A stretch of 64,000 nt of DNA from Paenibacillus sp. MAHUQ-63 (GCF_028765165.1 NZ_JARADB010000002.1:1361146-1425145); one strand, 5' to 3'; shown: positions 42,708 through 53,129, counted from the first letter of the stretch. A program made the numbers and translations. Notes: a model not told the origin generated them from the letters alone.

Positions 42708-43586
42708 TCATCGAATAAGTTCAAGGAATTTGCTTGCCGTAGCGGATAGCGGCATGTTGCGCATAATCATGATGCCTACGTGTGCAGGCGGTATCGGCAC
42801 ATCCAATTGAATCTCGAAGAGAGTTCCTTCTTCCAATTCTTTGGCTACGAACTCTCTCGTCACATACGAGATCCCAAGTCCTTTGCGCGCCAGCTCAATG
42901 AGAAGATCCACGCTGCCGACCTCGATTTCCGGTTTGAGGTTAAGACCGTAGCTTTGAAATAATTCCGTAATGGCCATTCGGGCCCGGCTGTTGCGGGAGA
43001 ATAAGATAACCGGGTATTGAAGCAGCATATCCAGCGTAAGGACCATACCCTTAAGCTCAGAGTAACGAGATCCTGCAACAAAGCAGTCCTGCAGTTGGAT
43101 GCTTTCCCTAACTTCGAGCTGGGGATCGGAGATCGGCATCCGAACAACGCCTAAGTCGATGTTCCCTTCCTTCAAGAGAGCGATGATTTCCGGAGTGGTC
43201 CCGTGATTCAGGTGAAGGCCGACGGCCGGATATTGTTGATGATAGGTTTCCAAATACGGAAGCATGTAATGCTTGAACAATGAATCGCTTCCGCCGATCC
43301 GCAGTTCGCCGCTGTCCAGATTTTTGAGCGCAGCCATCTGCTTCTCGGCCAGCGAGATCAAGATCTGAGACTTTTCGATATAGGAATACAGAACCTCACC
43401 TTCCTGGGTGAGCGCTACACCTTTGGAATTCCGATAAAATAGGGTGAGACCGAAGCTGTTTTCCAGCTGTTTGATGGCATGGCTGACGCTCGGTTGGGTC
43501 AGATATAGGGCGCTTGCTGCTTGAGTTAAGCTGCCGGTCTTCGCGGCCCAATAAAATACTTTGTACAATTCGTAATTGTTATTCAT
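42708..43586 (-). CDS. LysR family transcriptional regulator
   Basis: 292 residues. N-terminal winged helix-turn-helix (LTQAASALYLTQPSVSHAIKQLE) and a C-terminal two-lobed effector-binding domain beginning GELRIGGSDSLFKHYMLPYL. Divergent from zwf-gnd with ~110 bases between, so it is likely to act there. Effector unknown. Confidence 0.93.
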   Translation of the reverse strand: MNNNYELYKVFYWAAKTGSLTQAASALYLTQPSVSHAIKQLENSFGLTLFYRNSKGVALTQEGEVLYSYIEKSQILISLAEKQMAALKNLDSGELRIGGSDSLFKHYMLPYLETYHQQYPAVGLHLNHGTTPEIIALLKEGNIDLGVVRMPISDPQLEVRESIQLQDCFVAGSRYSELKGMVLTLDMLLQYPVILFSRNSRARMAITELFQSYGLNLKPEIEVGSVDLLIELARKGLGISYVTREFVAKELEEGTLFEIQLDVPIPPAHVGIMIMRNMPLSATASKFLELIR

Positions 43587-43617
43587 AGATTTGATCTATA
43601 GCTCCTGTAATATGTAT

Positions 43618-43632
43618 TCATCAGATAGATGA
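43618..43632. promoter_or_regulatory. inverted repeat in the lysR-zwf intergenic region
   Basis: TCATC-AGATA-GATGA, a LysR-type interrupted dyad located between the divergent genes. Candidate regulator binding site. Confidence 0.4.
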
Positions 43633-43697
43633 TATTCGTATTATAGTTGAATGAACATCAAGACACCAGAGCTTATCGTCTGGAAGGAGAATGCAGG

Positions 43698-45182
43698 ATG
43701 GAGCCAACCACACTTGTCTTATTCGGAGCGACAGGGGATTTAGCCAAAAGGAAAATTTACCCTGCCTTGTATCATTTATTCGTCGAACGGAAGCTGCCGC
43801 AATCATTCACCTTGATTGGTCTGGGGAGAAGAGAGCTAACGGATGAAACGTTTCAGGCCAGCGTCCGGAAGTCTCTTCAAACTTTTATTCAAAGTGAAAA
43901 ACAGGATCCTGAATCCATCAACCGATTCCTACGTGCATTCCGTTATCATGTTCTGGATGTTGGCCGTAAAGAAGACTATACGAAGCTGCTGAGGTTCGTC
44001 GAGCAGCGGGAACAAGAGCTGAACATAGTGCCGAACCGGTTGTTTTATTTGTCCGTAGCACCTGAGTTTTTCGAGACGATCGCGGTAAATATTCATGCCA
44101 GCGGTCTTGGTTCTGCAAGCGGCTGGAAGCGGTTGGTCATCGAGAAGCCGTTCGGTCACGACTTGCCGTCGGCCAGACAGCTGAATGAACAGTTGAACCA
44201 AGCTTTCGATGAGACCGAAATTTACCGGATCGATCATTACTTGGGCAAACCGATGGTTCAGCAGATGGGCCAACTGCTTCACGCTGCCATCGATGAGCTG
44301 CAATGGGGGACACGCGAGATCGCCAATGTGCAAATTACAGCGAGCGAAACCTTGGGCGTGGAAGAAAGAGCGGCCTATTACGATCGTTCAGGCGCAATCC
44401 GCGACATGTTCCAGAACCACATGCTTCAATTGCTCATGATGCTTGCGATCGAGCTGCCGAACCGAAGCGCGGTTCAGGACGTTGGGAATCTGAAGAAGCA
44501 AGTCGTGAAACAGTTGCGGCCGCTTTCGATCAATGAAGTGAGTGAATATGTGATCCGCGGGCAGTACGGCTCCGGGGAAATTCATGGCAACGCGGTTGCC
44601 GCCTATACCGATGAACCGGGCATTGCGACAGATTCTCGGAATGATACGTACTTGGCAGCCAGACTCCATATCGACGATCCGTTCTGGAAGGAAACACCGG
44701 TCTACATCAGAACGGGTAAGCGGCTGAAGGAGAAGACGACGAGGATCGTGATCGAATTCAAAACCGAGGGCACGATCAAAGATCTATTGATCATAGAGAT
44801 TGGTTCCAATGAAGGCATTTACGTTCAAAGCAGCAACGCCCGCAATGAAAATACGAATCTTGAGCAGCCTGCTCGGCGTCAACTAAGTGCTTTGCCAGCC
44901 GGTGCGCCGGAAGCTTACGAAGTTCTCATTCACGATGCGTTGAAAGGGGATAAAACGTATTTCGCACATTGGGATGAAGTCGAGTTGTCGTGGGAATGGG
45001 TGCAGCCTCTATTAGACGCTTATGAGCAAAATCTGCTGCCGCTGTCTATTTATCCTGCCGGAGCATACGGACCTGTCGAGTCCGATCACCTGCTAGCGCG
45101 CCGCGGCGATCATTGGTGGTTCGACGACGAAGCTTCAGGTACGGCGAACAACGAAACTCATATAGTAAAAAGCTTCGCTTAA
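43698..45182 (+). CDS. zwf: glucose-6-phosphate 1-dehydrogenase
   Basis: 494 residues from ATG 43698 with GGAAGGAGA; the frame upstream is not needed. NADP-binding [20 protein letters not shown], active-site [12 protein letters not shown] (with the catalytic histidine segment) and [13 protein letters not shown] are classic. It makes 6-phosphogluconolactone and NADPH, the entry step of the oxidative pentose phosphate path. Followed 20 bases later by gnd. Confidence 0.98.
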   Translation: MEPTTLVLFGATGDLAKRKIYPALYHLFVERKLPQSFTLIGLGRRELTDETFQASVRKSLQTFIQSEKQDPESINRFLRAFRYHVLDVGRKEDYTKLLRFVEQREQELNIVPNRLFYLSVAPEFFETIAVNIHASGLGSASGWKRLVIEKPFGHDLPSARQLNEQLNQAFDETEIYRIDHYLGKPMVQQMGQLLHAAIDELQWGTREIANVQITASETLGVEERAAYYDRSGAIRDMFQNHMLQLLMMLAIELPNRSAVQDVGNLKKQVVKQLRPLSINEVSEYVIRGQYGSGEIHGNAVAAYTDEPGIATDSRNDTYLAARLHIDDPFWKETPVYIRTGKRLKEKTTRIVIEFKTEGTIKDLLIIEIGSNEGIYVQSSNARNENTNLEQPARRQLSALPAGAPEAYEVLIHDALKGDKTYFAHWDEVELSWEWVQPLLDAYEQNLLPLSIYPAGAYGPVESDHLLARRGDHWWFDDEASGTANNETHIVKSFA

Positions 45183-45202
45183 CTGACAAGGAGGTCCTTA
45201 CA

Positions 45203-46621
45203 ATGAACAAACAGCAAATTGGCGTTGTCGGTCTGGCCGTCATGGGGAAAAACTTAGCCTTGAATATCGAAAGCAAAGGCTTCTCGGTAGCTTTGTACAA
45301 CCGTTCGCCAGAGAAAACGAATGAGCTCATAGCGGAAGCGCAGGGTAAGAATTTGGTAGGTACCTACAGCATCGAAGAATTTGTCCAATCGCTGGAAACC
45401 CCCCGTAAAATATTGATTATGGTCAAAGCGGGACAAGCGACAGACGATACGATCGATCAGCTCGTGCCTTACCTAAGTGAAGGCGATATTCTGATCGACG
45501 GCGGGAACGCCTATTTCCCGGATACGCAAAGAAGAAATAAAGAACTGCAGGCGAAAGGGCTGCGTTTTATCGGAGCCGGCGTGTCAGGCGGCGAAGAGGG
45601 AGCTCTGCATGGCCCTGCGATTATGCCCGGCGGCCAGAAAGATGCGTATGAGCTGGTTGAGCCTATCTTGACTGCCATTTCGGCCAAAGTGAACGGTGAC
45701 CCTTGCTCGACTTACATCGGAGAAGGCGGAGCCGGCCATTATGTCAAAATGGTCCACAATGGAATCGAATACGGCGATATGCAGCTTATTGGCGAAGCAT
45801 ATCACTTGCTGAAGGATGTACTGCACCTGAATGCAGACGAATTGCATGATATTTTCACAGAATGGAACAAAGGCGAGCTTGATAGCTATCTGATCGAAAT
45901 CACAGGGGATATTTTCGCGAAGCGCGATCCTGAGACCGGCAAACCAATGGTCGATGTCATTCTCGATTCAGCGGGACAAAAAGGAACGGGAAAATGGACA
46001 AGCCAAAGCGCTTTGGATTTGGGAGTTCCACTATCCATCATTACCGAATCCGTCTTTGCGCGGTTCATCTCGGCGATGAAGGAAGAGCGCGCAGCCGCGA
46101 GCAAGCGGCTGAACGGGCCTGCGCTATCCAGCTTCGACGGGGATCGCCAGGAGTTCATCGAAGCGGTACGCAAGGCGTTGTACGCCAGCAAAATCGCATC
46201 GTATGCGCAGGGCTTCGCGCAAATGAGAGCTGCATCGGACGAATACCAATGGGATTTGAATTTCGGCAGCATTGCGATGATTTTCCGCGGGGGATGTATT
46301 ATTCGCGCAGGATTTTTACAAAATATTAAAGACGCTTATGACCGTGACCCAGCGCTAAGAAACCTGCTGCTGGACGAATATTTCGGCGAAATTGTTCAAA
46401 ACTATCAAGACGCTTGGCGTAAAGTCGTCGCCATCGCCGTAACCAGAGGGATCCCGGTTCCTGCCTTTGCTTCGGCATTGGCTTACTACGACAGCTACCG
46501 GACGGAGCGGTTGCCGGCTAATTTGCTGCAAGCGCAAAGGGATTATTTCGGGGCGCATACGTTCGAACGGGTTGACCAAAAGGGAAGCTTCCATTATCAA
46601 TGGATGGAAAATAACGAATAA
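45203..46621 (+). CDS. gnd: 6-phosphogluconate dehydrogenase, NADP-dependent, decarboxylating
   Basis: 472 residues from ATG 45203 with AAGGAGG. NADP loop [37 protein letters not shown] and the active-site segment [20 protein letters not shown] are intact, and the length fits the long (GndA) form. It produces ribulose 5-phosphate, CO2 and NADPH. Operon with zwf: both NADPH-forming steps are supplied together. Confidence 0.98.
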   Translation: MNKQQIGVVGLAVMGKNLALNIESKGFSVALYNRSPEKTNELIAEAQGKNLVGTYSIEEFVQSLETPRKILIMVKAGQATDDTIDQLVPYLSEGDILIDGGNAYFPDTQRRNKELQAKGLRFIGAGVSGGEEGALHGPAIMPGGQKDAYELVEPILTAISAKVNGDPCSTYIGEGGAGHYVKMVHNGIEYGDMQLIGEAYHLLKDVLHLNADELHDIFTEWNKGELDSYLIEITGDIFAKRDPETGKPMVDVILDSAGQKGTGKWTSQSALDLGVPLSIITESVFARFISAMKEERAAASKRLNGPALSSFDGDRQEFIEAVRKALYASKIASYAQGFAQMRAASDEYQWDLNFGSIAMIFRGGCIIRAGFLQNIKDAYDRDPALRNLLLDEYFGEIVQNYQDAWRKVVAIAVTRGIPVPAFASALAYYDSYRTERLPANLLQAQRDYFGAHTFERVDQKGSFHYQWMENNE

Positions 46622-46652
46622 CAGGGTTGTATCGCGTACAACCGTTAGATCC

Positions 46653-46716
46653 ATGCACTTCCGCGAAAGACCATGAAGCTGTCAGCTTCATGGTTCCGGC
46701 GCGGGAGTGCATTTTT
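46653..46716 (+). terminator. long terminator hairpin after gnd
   Basis: A compound stem: ATGCACT...AGTGCAT outer arms and CCATGAAGCT/AGCTTCATGG inner arms (10 bp), with TTTTT after. Confidence 0.85.
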
Positions 46717-46793
46717 ATTATGGTACTGTACTTCAGCGATAAATGGTAAGATGTTCCTTAGAGTGGAGATCGGCACTTTAAGGAGGCGATGAT

Positions 46794-47408
46794 GTGGGTT
46801 CGAGAATGATGCACGTGATGATTGCGCTTCGTATTGCAGAGCGTCTGGCGATAGAGGATAGAACGTTATTCGTACTTGGAAACATTGCTCCGGATGCCGT
46901 TTCACCTAAGGACGCCTCGCACTTCTTCACGGGGGATGTACGCGATTACTCAAGAAGCGTTGATTACAACGGATTTATATATAAATACGATTCATATGCA
47001 GAAAGTCCTTACATCTGGGGATATTTCACCCATTTACTCGCTGACCACGTATGGTTGAAAGGCTTTTATTTGCCATGGCTGCGGAACAGAATTGAAGCTA
47101 ACCAAGACGTGCTGCATGTCTACCACAATGATTTCCGGTTACTGAATGGGAAGTTATTAACCTATTACGGATATCAAGACGAATTGCGTTCCCTATTCCG
47201 GGAATTGCCGAGCATGATGGATCTTCATGAGGTAAAATCCGTAGATGTACAAAATCTCATTCCGCATGTCTTAAGTGATATGGATTACGATGAGAAAGTG
47301 GAGGATGAGAAACTCAATGTCTTCACCTTCGAACAGATTGTCGGTTATTTGGAGACATCCGTCGATTTAGGCATCTGGCATTTGAAACGCCTACTTACCT
47401 CCAGGTAA
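46794..47408 (+). CDS. zinc-dependent phospholipase C-like protein
   Basis: 204 residues, GTG start with AAGGAGGCGATG upstream. Pattern of the PF00882 family: MMHVMIALRIAERL at the start, GNIAPDAVSPKDASHF, then GYFTHLLADHVW with histidine/aspartate metal ligands. No signal peptide, unlike secreted phospholipase C, so it is one of the many cytosolic relatives with unproven activity. Confidence 0.75.
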   Translation: MGSRMMHVMIALRIAERLAIEDRTLFVLGNIAPDAVSPKDASHFFTGDVRDYSRSVDYNGFIYKYDSYAESPYIWGYFTHLLADHVWLKGFYLPWLRNRIEANQDVLHVYHNDFRLLNGKLLTYYGYQDELRSLFRELPSMMDLHEVKSVDVQNLIPHVLSDMDYDEKVEDEKLNVFTFEQIVGYLETSVDLGIWHLKRLLTSR

Positions 47409-47484
47409 CTCATTTTCTATCGTTGGACAATGGGATATACTGGGGTAGTCAGGAAGATTACATATCCTAAGGAGGCATTCTATC

Positions 47485-47907
47485 GTGGGCACGAATAACA
47501 AAATCGGCGGCGGCGGCTTTCATCATGTCGCGCTGAGAGCGAATGACTTTGAAGCGACGGTTAAGTTTTATACCGAAGGATTAGGTTTCGAGCTTCGCCA
47601 AGCATGGGGCGAAGGCGATAAGCGTATTGTATTGCTGGATACAGGGGACGGCAACTATTTGGAGGTTTTCGCCGGCGGTTCCGATGAACCGAAGCCGGAA
47701 GGGTATTACTTTCACGTAGCGTTCCGCACCGATGATGTGGATGCCGCAACGCAAGTGGCTGTAGAGGCAGGGGCTGTCGTGACGGTAGCGCCGAAAAATG
47801 CCGTGCTCGGCAACACGCCGCCGACACCTGTGCGCATCTCCTTCGTCAAAGGACTGAATGGCGAGATTATCGAGTTTTTCCAAAGTACAGGCGATCATAA
47901 GCTATAA
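47485..47907 (+). CDS. VOC superfamily (glyoxalase/dioxygenase-like) protein
   Basis: 140 residues, GTG start with TAAGGAGG. Four metal-ligand positions of the paired beta-alpha-beta fold are present: H14 (GFHHVAL), E60 (YLEVF), H77 (YYFHVAF) and E130 (GEIIEFF). This is the lactoylglutathione-lyase-like layout, so metal-dependent chemistry on a small carbonyl compound is likely. Substrate unknown. Monocistronic. Confidence 0.85.
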   Translation: MGTNNKIGGGGFHHVALRANDFEATVKFYTEGLGFELRQAWGEGDKRIVLLDTGDGNYLEVFAGGSDEPKPEGYYFHVAFRTDDVDAATQVAVEAGAVVTVAPKNAVLGNTPPTPVRISFVKGLNGEIIEFFQSTGDHKL

Positions 47908-47978
47908 TCACTTTCATAGGATGATAGGGAAACACGAACTCGCTGAGTGAATGGTTCCTTACATAGCATAAGGGAAGG

Positions 47979-48020
47979 AAACTCCAACACCGCCCGCAAG
48001 GTGGCGTTGGAGTTTATTTT
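47979..48020 (+). terminator. rho-independent terminator
   Basis: AAACTCCAAC (47979-47988) pairs with GTTGGAGTTT, followed by aTTTTcaTT. Ends the VOC gene transcript. Confidence 0.75.
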
Positions 48021-48038
48021 CATTAATCGCTCGTTAGC

Positions 48039-48068
48039 TTGGTGCAATCTTCCGAAATCGGATATAAT
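48039..48068 (+). promoter_or_regulatory. sigma-A-type promoter
   Basis: TTGGTG, 18-base spacer, TATAAT, 31 bases before the ATG of the acyltransferase-like gene. Confidence 0.55.
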
Positions 48069-48099
48069 GATAGATAGATATATAGAGAGAGGTGCGCCA

Positions 48100-49248
48100 A
48101 TGGAATATGTATTGCTATCGCCTGAATTGACACAGCACTATTGCCGGAAAATCAAGATGCCGGAAGGGGCGACCGAGCTCTTGGTCGGTATCGCCAACCG
48201 ATTGAACCATGATCCGCAATTGATGGATATTTATAAAGAATTTTATATGAACTACATCGAAAGCGGGCATTGGACGACGGTTTGGGAGCCATTAACGATT
48301 CATCCTTACGTTGAAGAAGTTTTCGGTAATGAAGCTTCACTCCTTTATTTGCATGCAGCTCTTCAAAGACTGCCCCTCACGGAACAAAGGTATGCCGAGA
48401 GAGGACTCAGCGAACAATTATTCGTCGAAACGTTAAGAGACATCGGTGTATGGGTGCAGAACGCTTACAATTTGGTAGGCTACTACGCCATCAGAAATTT
48501 CAGCTGGATCTGGAGACATCTGGAAGCGAGAATGTTCCGAATCGGAGGCATGCAGTTCATGCCGATGCCGTTCTCCGGTGTCGTCAAAGGCTTCTACAAT
48601 GCGCAGGAAGAGGCCTTCCTGCTCTTGTGCGGCGAGGGGATGGAGTTAAGAGCTAACGGCGATATGCAGGGCGTGTGCAAAAAAGAGAAGACGGACGATG
48701 GTTTTGTAACGAAATATGAAGAAACCGAGGACTATTTCATAGGGAATCCGGTTACCCCCATAGGAAAAGGCATGAACAAACAAGTAAAGCTGAAAAGGGA
48801 CGAATGGACCAAAGTGTTGGATAAGGGCGATACAATGTTCGAAATCCACATCCCAAGAGACACAGCATTTGATATGGACCATATCAAAGAAACTTATAAA
48901 GAAGCGAAGGCTTTTTTTGCAGCCTACTTTCCGGAGGTTCAATCCAAAGGGATGGTATGCCATACTTGGCTATTTACGCCGCAGCTTCGTGAGATGCTGC
49001 CCTCTTCGAGCAATATCGTCAAGTTCCAGGAGCAGTTCTACCTGTATCCGACCGCAGGTTCGGTGCGTTTCTTATGGAATTTCGTCTTCAATGAGTTGAC
49101 CGAGGTCAAGGATGCGAAGCCGGACACATCGCTCCGCAGAAAAGTGCTTCAATACTTGGAAGAAGACAAAGAAATTTTCGATATGCACGGCGTATTTCTC
49201 GATCTGTGCGGTGAATTCGGCAACGTAGCCTACAAGCAAGAAATCTGA
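48100..49248 (+). CDS. GNAT-like acyltransferase domain protein (NAT_N/GNAT_C type)
   Basis: 382 residues from ATG 48100 with GAGAGAGG; the longer frame upstream runs through the promoter. The arrangement, an N-terminal helical region (to ~135) followed by a region with IHIPRDTAFDMDHIKETYKEA and CHTWLFTPQLREMLP, matches the two-domain proteins annotated as acyltransferase in Paenibacillus and clostridia. The catalytic role is not established. Confidence 0.6.
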   Translation: MEYVLLSPELTQHYCRKIKMPEGATELLVGIANRLNHDPQLMDIYKEFYMNYIESGHWTTVWEPLTIHPYVEEVFGNEASLLYLHAALQRLPLTEQRYAERGLSEQLFVETLRDIGVWVQNAYNLVGYYAIRNFSWIWRHLEARMFRIGGMQFMPMPFSGVVKGFYNAQEEAFLLLCGEGMELRANGDMQGVCKKEKTDDGFVTKYEETEDYFIGNPVTPIGKGMNKQVKLKRDEWTKVLDKGDTMFEIHIPRDTAFDMDHIKETYKEAKAFFAAYFPEVQSKGMVCHTWLFTPQLREMLPSSSNIVKFQEQFYLYPTAGSVRFLWNFVFNELTEVKDAKPDTSLRRKVLQYLEEDKEIFDMHGVFLDLCGEFGNVAYKQEI

Positions 49249-49292
49249 TTGTAATTTGCTTGAAGTGGACACCTTAGGAGTATAGGACTCCA

Positions 49293-50150
49293 ATGGAAAA
49301 GGGTGGGACACGGGTGGAGCAATCACTATTGCATGCGATGGAGCAGTTCATTGCGGACTTGCAGCAGAAAGAAGCGGCAGCTGTTTATACGATTCGGGAT
49401 GATGCGATGAACGCCATTAAAAAAGCGAAGAACTTGGATACGTTTTTACACGATATGATCAATCTGGTTCAAGGCAGCGGCGGAATCGATCTGATATCGA
49501 TAATCCGAAGAGAGTTTGGCATTAGTAAAGATATCATGCAGCATTTTGACCGATTGGCGCGGCATAGCAAAGAGCAATTCGAGGAAGCGCTGCATGATGC
49601 GATCGACCGGGCGGAGATCCGTGCAGGTAAGCAGGGCATGTTTTTCGCAGCATCACCCGATAAGCAGGAACGTGCGGATGCCCTCCGTTTGTTGAAGGAT
49701 ATCGCGCATGCGGCGGTCAAGATACAGTTTCACCGGAAGTCAGAAGGCGCGGAAACGTATGTCGAACTGCTTGATAAGCTTATTCGCTTTTATGAACTTC
49801 CGCATACGTATCCGGCAGGCGATGCTGTCAACTATAAGAAATTGATTGCCTCGGATCGGCTGAATGCCATGTCGGGAAATAATGAGACGATTTCGTTGCG
49901 GTTAAGAGAGTTCGCGAAAGCATGGTATCAGCAGTCTGCGTTCACATTTTTGGAAAGCAGGGACACGTACCCGGTCTATGAAGATGTCCGTAATTATTTG
50001 TACGCCTTGAACGAAGATCAGCTGAACCGCTTGCGAACGGATTTCATCCGGCAAATTCGCCTTGACTTTGAAGCCGTCCAAGCGGCGAAGGATCTGCACC
50101 GGGCGGAAGCGCTGAAAAAGCAGCTGGAAGCCGTAATGAGTTGGGAATAA
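49293..50150 (+). CDS. hypothetical helical protein
   Basis: 285 residues. Rich in A, E, K, R and L, almost wholly alpha-helical by composition, no signal peptide, no membrane segment, no motif. Not recognised. The start could be ATG 49293 (AGGAG 12 bases upstream) or GTG 49314 (GGGTGGGA upstream). Follows the acyltransferase-like gene closely and probably shares its transcript; a terminator follows. Confidence 0.55.
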   Translation: MEKGGTRVEQSLLHAMEQFIADLQQKEAAAVYTIRDDAMNAIKKAKNLDTFLHDMINLVQGSGGIDLISIIRREFGISKDIMQHFDRLARHSKEQFEEALHDAIDRAEIRAGKQGMFFAASPDKQERADALRLLKDIAHAAVKIQFHRKSEGAETYVELLDKLIRFYELPHTYPAGDAVNYKKLIASDRLNAMSGNNETISLRLREFAKAWYQQSAFTFLESRDTYPVYEDVRNYLYALNEDQLNRLRTDFIRQIRLDFEAVQAAKDLHRAEALKKQLEAVMSWE

Positions 50151-50190
50151 TGACGCCAACCGGAAAAGTGAAAATGGAAATGAAACCGTA

Positions 50191-50216
50191 AATCCGCTAA
50201 ACAGCGGATTTTTTTT
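50191..50216 (+). terminator. rho-independent terminator
   Basis: AATCCGCT (50191-50198) pairs with AGCGGATT (50203-50210), followed by eight Ts. Confidence 0.9.
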
Positions 50217-50329
50217 ATTGAGGAGCGCGAAAGGGCAAGTTGAAATGATAAATTTGGATCAGGTAGGTCTATAGTGGGAAAATTTGTAAATAAATAGAGG
50301 TGAATGTAAAATATTAGGAGGTCATTAAA

Positions 50330-50824
50330 ATCCATATTGCTATCGCTATTTGGGCGCTGCTGGCTGCAAAGCGTTGGGGGGATTGGACAAACTTCGCAAC
50401 ATATTATCCTACATTACTTTTCGTCATCGCTTGCCACTTGCTTTACAAAGTATTCGCCTTCAACAATCATCACATATGGAAAATGCAAGGCGAATATTTC
50501 ATTAATCACACTGGTGCCTATTTGCTGCATGTCTTCCTTATCCTTCCGATGTCTATTTTTATTTACCTTTCCACCTATCCCAGCACATGGACCAAACGTG
50601 CGATCCACGTTGTGAAATGGATATTTATCCTTATCCTCGTCGAATGGATTGGATGGAAAAATGGCCGAATTGTCTATTTCCATGGATGGAATCTCGGCTG
50701 GTCGACGCTATTTAATCTCAACATGCTGATTGTGACGCGGATCCATTATACGAATTACCTTTGGGCGCTACCTTTGGCCACGGGCTGCACGCTGTTTTTC
50801 TTATATGTCTTCGATTATCTATGA
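50330..50824 (+). CDS. CBO0543 family membrane protein with a non-standard (ATC) start
   Basis: 164 residues. The sequence after ATC 50330 (HIAIAIWALLAAKRWGDW, then TNFATYYPTLLFVIACHLLY) is the conserved N-terminus of CBO0543 proteins, where the family has Met followed by a hydrophobic helix and GDWxxxxxYYPT. AGGAGG lies eight bases before ATC, the ideal distance, and no ATG/GTG/TTG is available in frame until TTG 50438, which would delete the first helix. Three to four further helices follow. Function unknown. Either ATC initiates or the start has mutated from ATG. Confidence 0.7.
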   Translation: MHIAIAIWALLAAKRWGDWTNFATYYPTLLFVIACHLLYKVFAFNNHHIWKMQGEYFINHTGAYLLHVFLILPMSIFIYLSTYPSTWTKRAIHVVKWIFILILVEWIGWKNGRIVYFHGWNLGWSTLFNLNMLIVTRIHYTNYLWALPLATGCTLFFLYVFDYL

Positions 50825-50834
50825 TTGAAACTGC

Positions 50835-50860
50835 ATGTAATTTGTCATACAATATTACAT
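50835..50860. promoter_or_regulatory. GntR (FadR-type) operator upstream of gudD
   Basis: A 26-bp near-palindrome centred on TTGTCATACAA (50842-50852), which fits the FadR-subfamily consensus TNGTNNNACNA. The same core lies before the gntR gene. Confidence 0.6.
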
Positions 50861-50895
50861 ATAAGCAAAAATCATAATGATAGGAGAAGGTCCTT

Positions 50896-52257
50896 ATGGA
50901 ACAAGCCCCCAATATGCCAAGCGTGAACCGGCATTCCACACCGATCATTACAGATATGCAGGTCATTCCTGTTGCAGGCCACGATAGTATGCTGTTCAAT
51001 CTCAGCGGCGCCCATGCTCCATTCTTCACCCGCAACCTTGTGATCTTGAAGGATAGTGCCGGCCATACCGGTGCCGGCGAAGTGCCTGGCGGAGAGAACA
51101 TCCGTCAAACGCTGGAAGATGCGAGAGGGCTGGTTATCGGTCAATCAATCGGATCGTACAATAACATGCTGAAGAGGGTTCGCGAACAATTCGCCGATCG
51201 GGATACAGGAGGCCGCGGTCTGCAAACATTCGATCTGCGGACGACGATCCATGCGGTTACGGCTCTGGAAGCTGCGCTGCTCGATCTCTTAGGCCAATTT
51301 CTTGGCGTCCCGGTTGCCGCATTGCTGGGGGAAGGCCAGCAGCGTGAACAAGTAGAGATGCTGGGTTACCTGTTCTATATCGGTGACCGGAAACGCACGA
51401 ATTTGCCTTACCTGAGCGCGCCGGATGCGGAGGATGAGTGGCTGCGACTGCGTCATGAGGAAGCGCTTACAAGCGAAGCGGTTGTGAAGCTGGCCGAAGC
51501 GGCTTATCAACGCTACGGCTTTCAAGACTTTAAGCTCAAAGGCGGCGTACTCCGTGGCGAGGAGGAGATCGAAGCCGTTACCGCATTGGCGGAACGTTTC
51601 CCGCAAGCCAGAATTACACTGGACCCTAACGGCGCTTGGCCATTGGCGGATGCGATTCGCTTATGCCGTGATCAGCGCCATGTATTAGCCTATGCCGAAG
51701 ATCCATGCGGCGCAGAGAACGGTTATTCGGGCCGCGAAATCATGGCCGAGTTCCGGCGCGAGACAGGTCTGCCTACCGCAACGAACATGATCGCAACCGA
51801 TTGGCGCCAGATGGGCCACACCATTCAACTGCAAGCTGTCGATATCCCGCTGGCCGATCCGCATTTCTGGACCATGCAAGGGTCCATCCGGGTTGCGCAG
51901 ATGTGTCACGAATGGGGATTGACGTGGGGTTCTCATTCGAACAATCATTTCGATATTTCACTTGCGATGTTCACGCACGTTGCCGCTGCAGCCCCAGGCC
52001 GGATTACAGCTATCGATACGCACTGGATCTGGCAGGACGGGCAGCATTTGACCAAAGAACCTCTGCGAATTGCTGGAGGCAGGGTGGACGTGCCGAGCAA
52101 GCCGGGGCTTGGCATTGAACTGGATATGGCGGCTATTGAGAACGCGCATCAGCTTTACAAGGAGTATGGTCTGGGTGCGCGCGATGACGCGATTGCGATG
52201 CAATTTTACATACCGAATTGGACATTCGATCACAAGCGTCCTTGTCTGGTGAGGTAA
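50896..52257 (+). CDS. gudD: glucarate dehydratase
   Basis: 453 residues, ribosome site TAGGAGAAGG. Enolase-superfamily motifs are clear: DFKLKGG (lysine pair), LDPNGAW and EDPCG (metal ligands), PTATNM, and [15 protein letters not shown] with the catalytic histidine. It dehydrates D-glucarate (and L-idarate) to 5-keto-4-deoxyglucarate. Neither aldolase nor transporter for this path is in the window. Followed by its own GntR regulator. Confidence 0.97.
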   Translation: MEQAPNMPSVNRHSTPIITDMQVIPVAGHDSMLFNLSGAHAPFFTRNLVILKDSAGHTGAGEVPGGENIRQTLEDARGLVIGQSIGSYNNMLKRVREQFADRDTGGRGLQTFDLRTTIHAVTALEAALLDLLGQFLGVPVAALLGEGQQREQVEMLGYLFYIGDRKRTNLPYLSAPDAEDEWLRLRHEEALTSEAVVKLAEAAYQRYGFQDFKLKGGVLRGEEEIEAVTALAERFPQARITLDPNGAWPLADAIRLCRDQRHVLAYAEDPCGAENGYSGREIMAEFRRETGLPTATNMIATDWRQMGHTIQLQAVDIPLADPHFWTMQGSIRVAQMCHEWGLTWGSHSNNHFDISLAMFTHVAAAAPGRITAIDTHWIWQDGQHLTKEPLRIAGGRVDVPSKPGLGIELDMAAIENAHQLYKEYGLGARDDAIAMQFYIPNWTFDHKRPCLVR

Positions 52258-52274
52258 GCGCAGGTTGTTATTTG

Positions 52275-52297
52275 CCATCATTTGTCTTACAATATGG
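52275..52297. promoter_or_regulatory. GntR (FadR-type) operator upstream of gntR
   Basis: CCAT...ATGG flanks a core TTGTCTTACAA (52282-52292), matching the gudD operator core at ten of eleven positions and the TNGTNNNACNA consensus. It suggests autoregulation. Confidence 0.6.
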
Positions 52298-52333
52298 AAA
52301 ACTTGTTGTGGCACATAAGGGAGAAGACCATAG

Positions 52334-53041
52334 GTGGAAGCGTATAAAGGAAACGTAGAAGTAGAGTCGGTGAAGCGAAATACATTATCCAAGCAAGTGG
52401 TGGAGCGTATCGTACAACTGCTTAACAGCGGCCAGCTCAAGCCTGGAGATAAGCTGCCCACCGAGATGGAGCTTATCCATATGCTGGGCGTCAGCCGGCC
52501 GGTCCTGCGTGAAGCGCTGAGCTCGCTGGAAACGATGGAAGTCATTACCCGGAAGACTCGCGGCGGCACTTATTTTAACGATAAGATCGGGAGCAAGCCT
52601 TATTCCGTCATGCTGTCGTTAGCGGCAGGCAATCTTCCTGCAGTGATCGAGGCGCGCATGGCGCTGGAATTGGGGCTCGTCACCATGGCCGCCGAGAAAA
52701 TAACGGATGAACAGCTGCAGCGTTTGAAGCTTACGATTGACGCCATCGCGAACAGCGTGGATGACGACTACGGCGAAATCGACAAGGAATTTCATCTCAT
52801 CATTGCTATGAGCGCTAACAATCCGATTATTGAAGGCATGATTGATTCCCTCTTAATGATGTACGACAGGATGAATACGCAGATCAAATACCGGGAACGC
52901 GATGTGACGGTCCGGTTTCATACGGCTATTTATCATGCGCTGGTTAACCGCGATCCGCACGAGGCATTTACGCAGATGTACCGGCATTTGAGTTATGCGC
53001 GGGATAAAATTTTGAAATCGCATGAGCTGGGAAATGAATAA
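52334..53041 (+). CDS. GntR family (FadR/FCD subfamily) regulator of gudD
   Basis: 235 residues, GTG start with AGGGAGAAG upstream. N-terminal winged helix (KLPTEMELIHMLGVSRPVLREALSSLE) and a C-terminal FCD effector domain with metal-type residues (EARMALELGLVTMAA, EIDKEFHLIIAMSANNP, FHTAIYHALVNRDP). Located directly after gudD with matching operators before both genes, so it most likely represses gudD until glucarate or a breakdown product binds. Confidence 0.92.
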   Translation: MEAYKGNVEVESVKRNTLSKQVVERIVQLLNSGQLKPGDKLPTEMELIHMLGVSRPVLREALSSLETMEVITRKTRGGTYFNDKIGSKPYSVMLSLAAGNLPAVIEARMALELGLVTMAAEKITDEQLQRLKLTIDAIANSVDDDYGEIDKEFHLIIAMSANNPIIEGMIDSLLMMYDRMNTQIKYRERDVTVRFHTAIYHALVNRDPHEAFTQMYRHLSYARDKILKSHELGNE

Positions 53042-53054
53042 TAAGGCAACATTC

Positions 53055-53089
53055 AAAAAAAGTAACGACAGGCAGTCGTTACTTTTTTT
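53055..53089. terminator. terminator after gntR
   Basis: AGTAACGAC (53061-53069) pairs with GTCGTTACT (53075-53083), with A and T tracts on either side. Confidence 0.9.
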
Positions 53090-53129
53090 GTGCTTTGTGA
53101 TATTCAGCTGCGCATGAGTATGATAGGGT

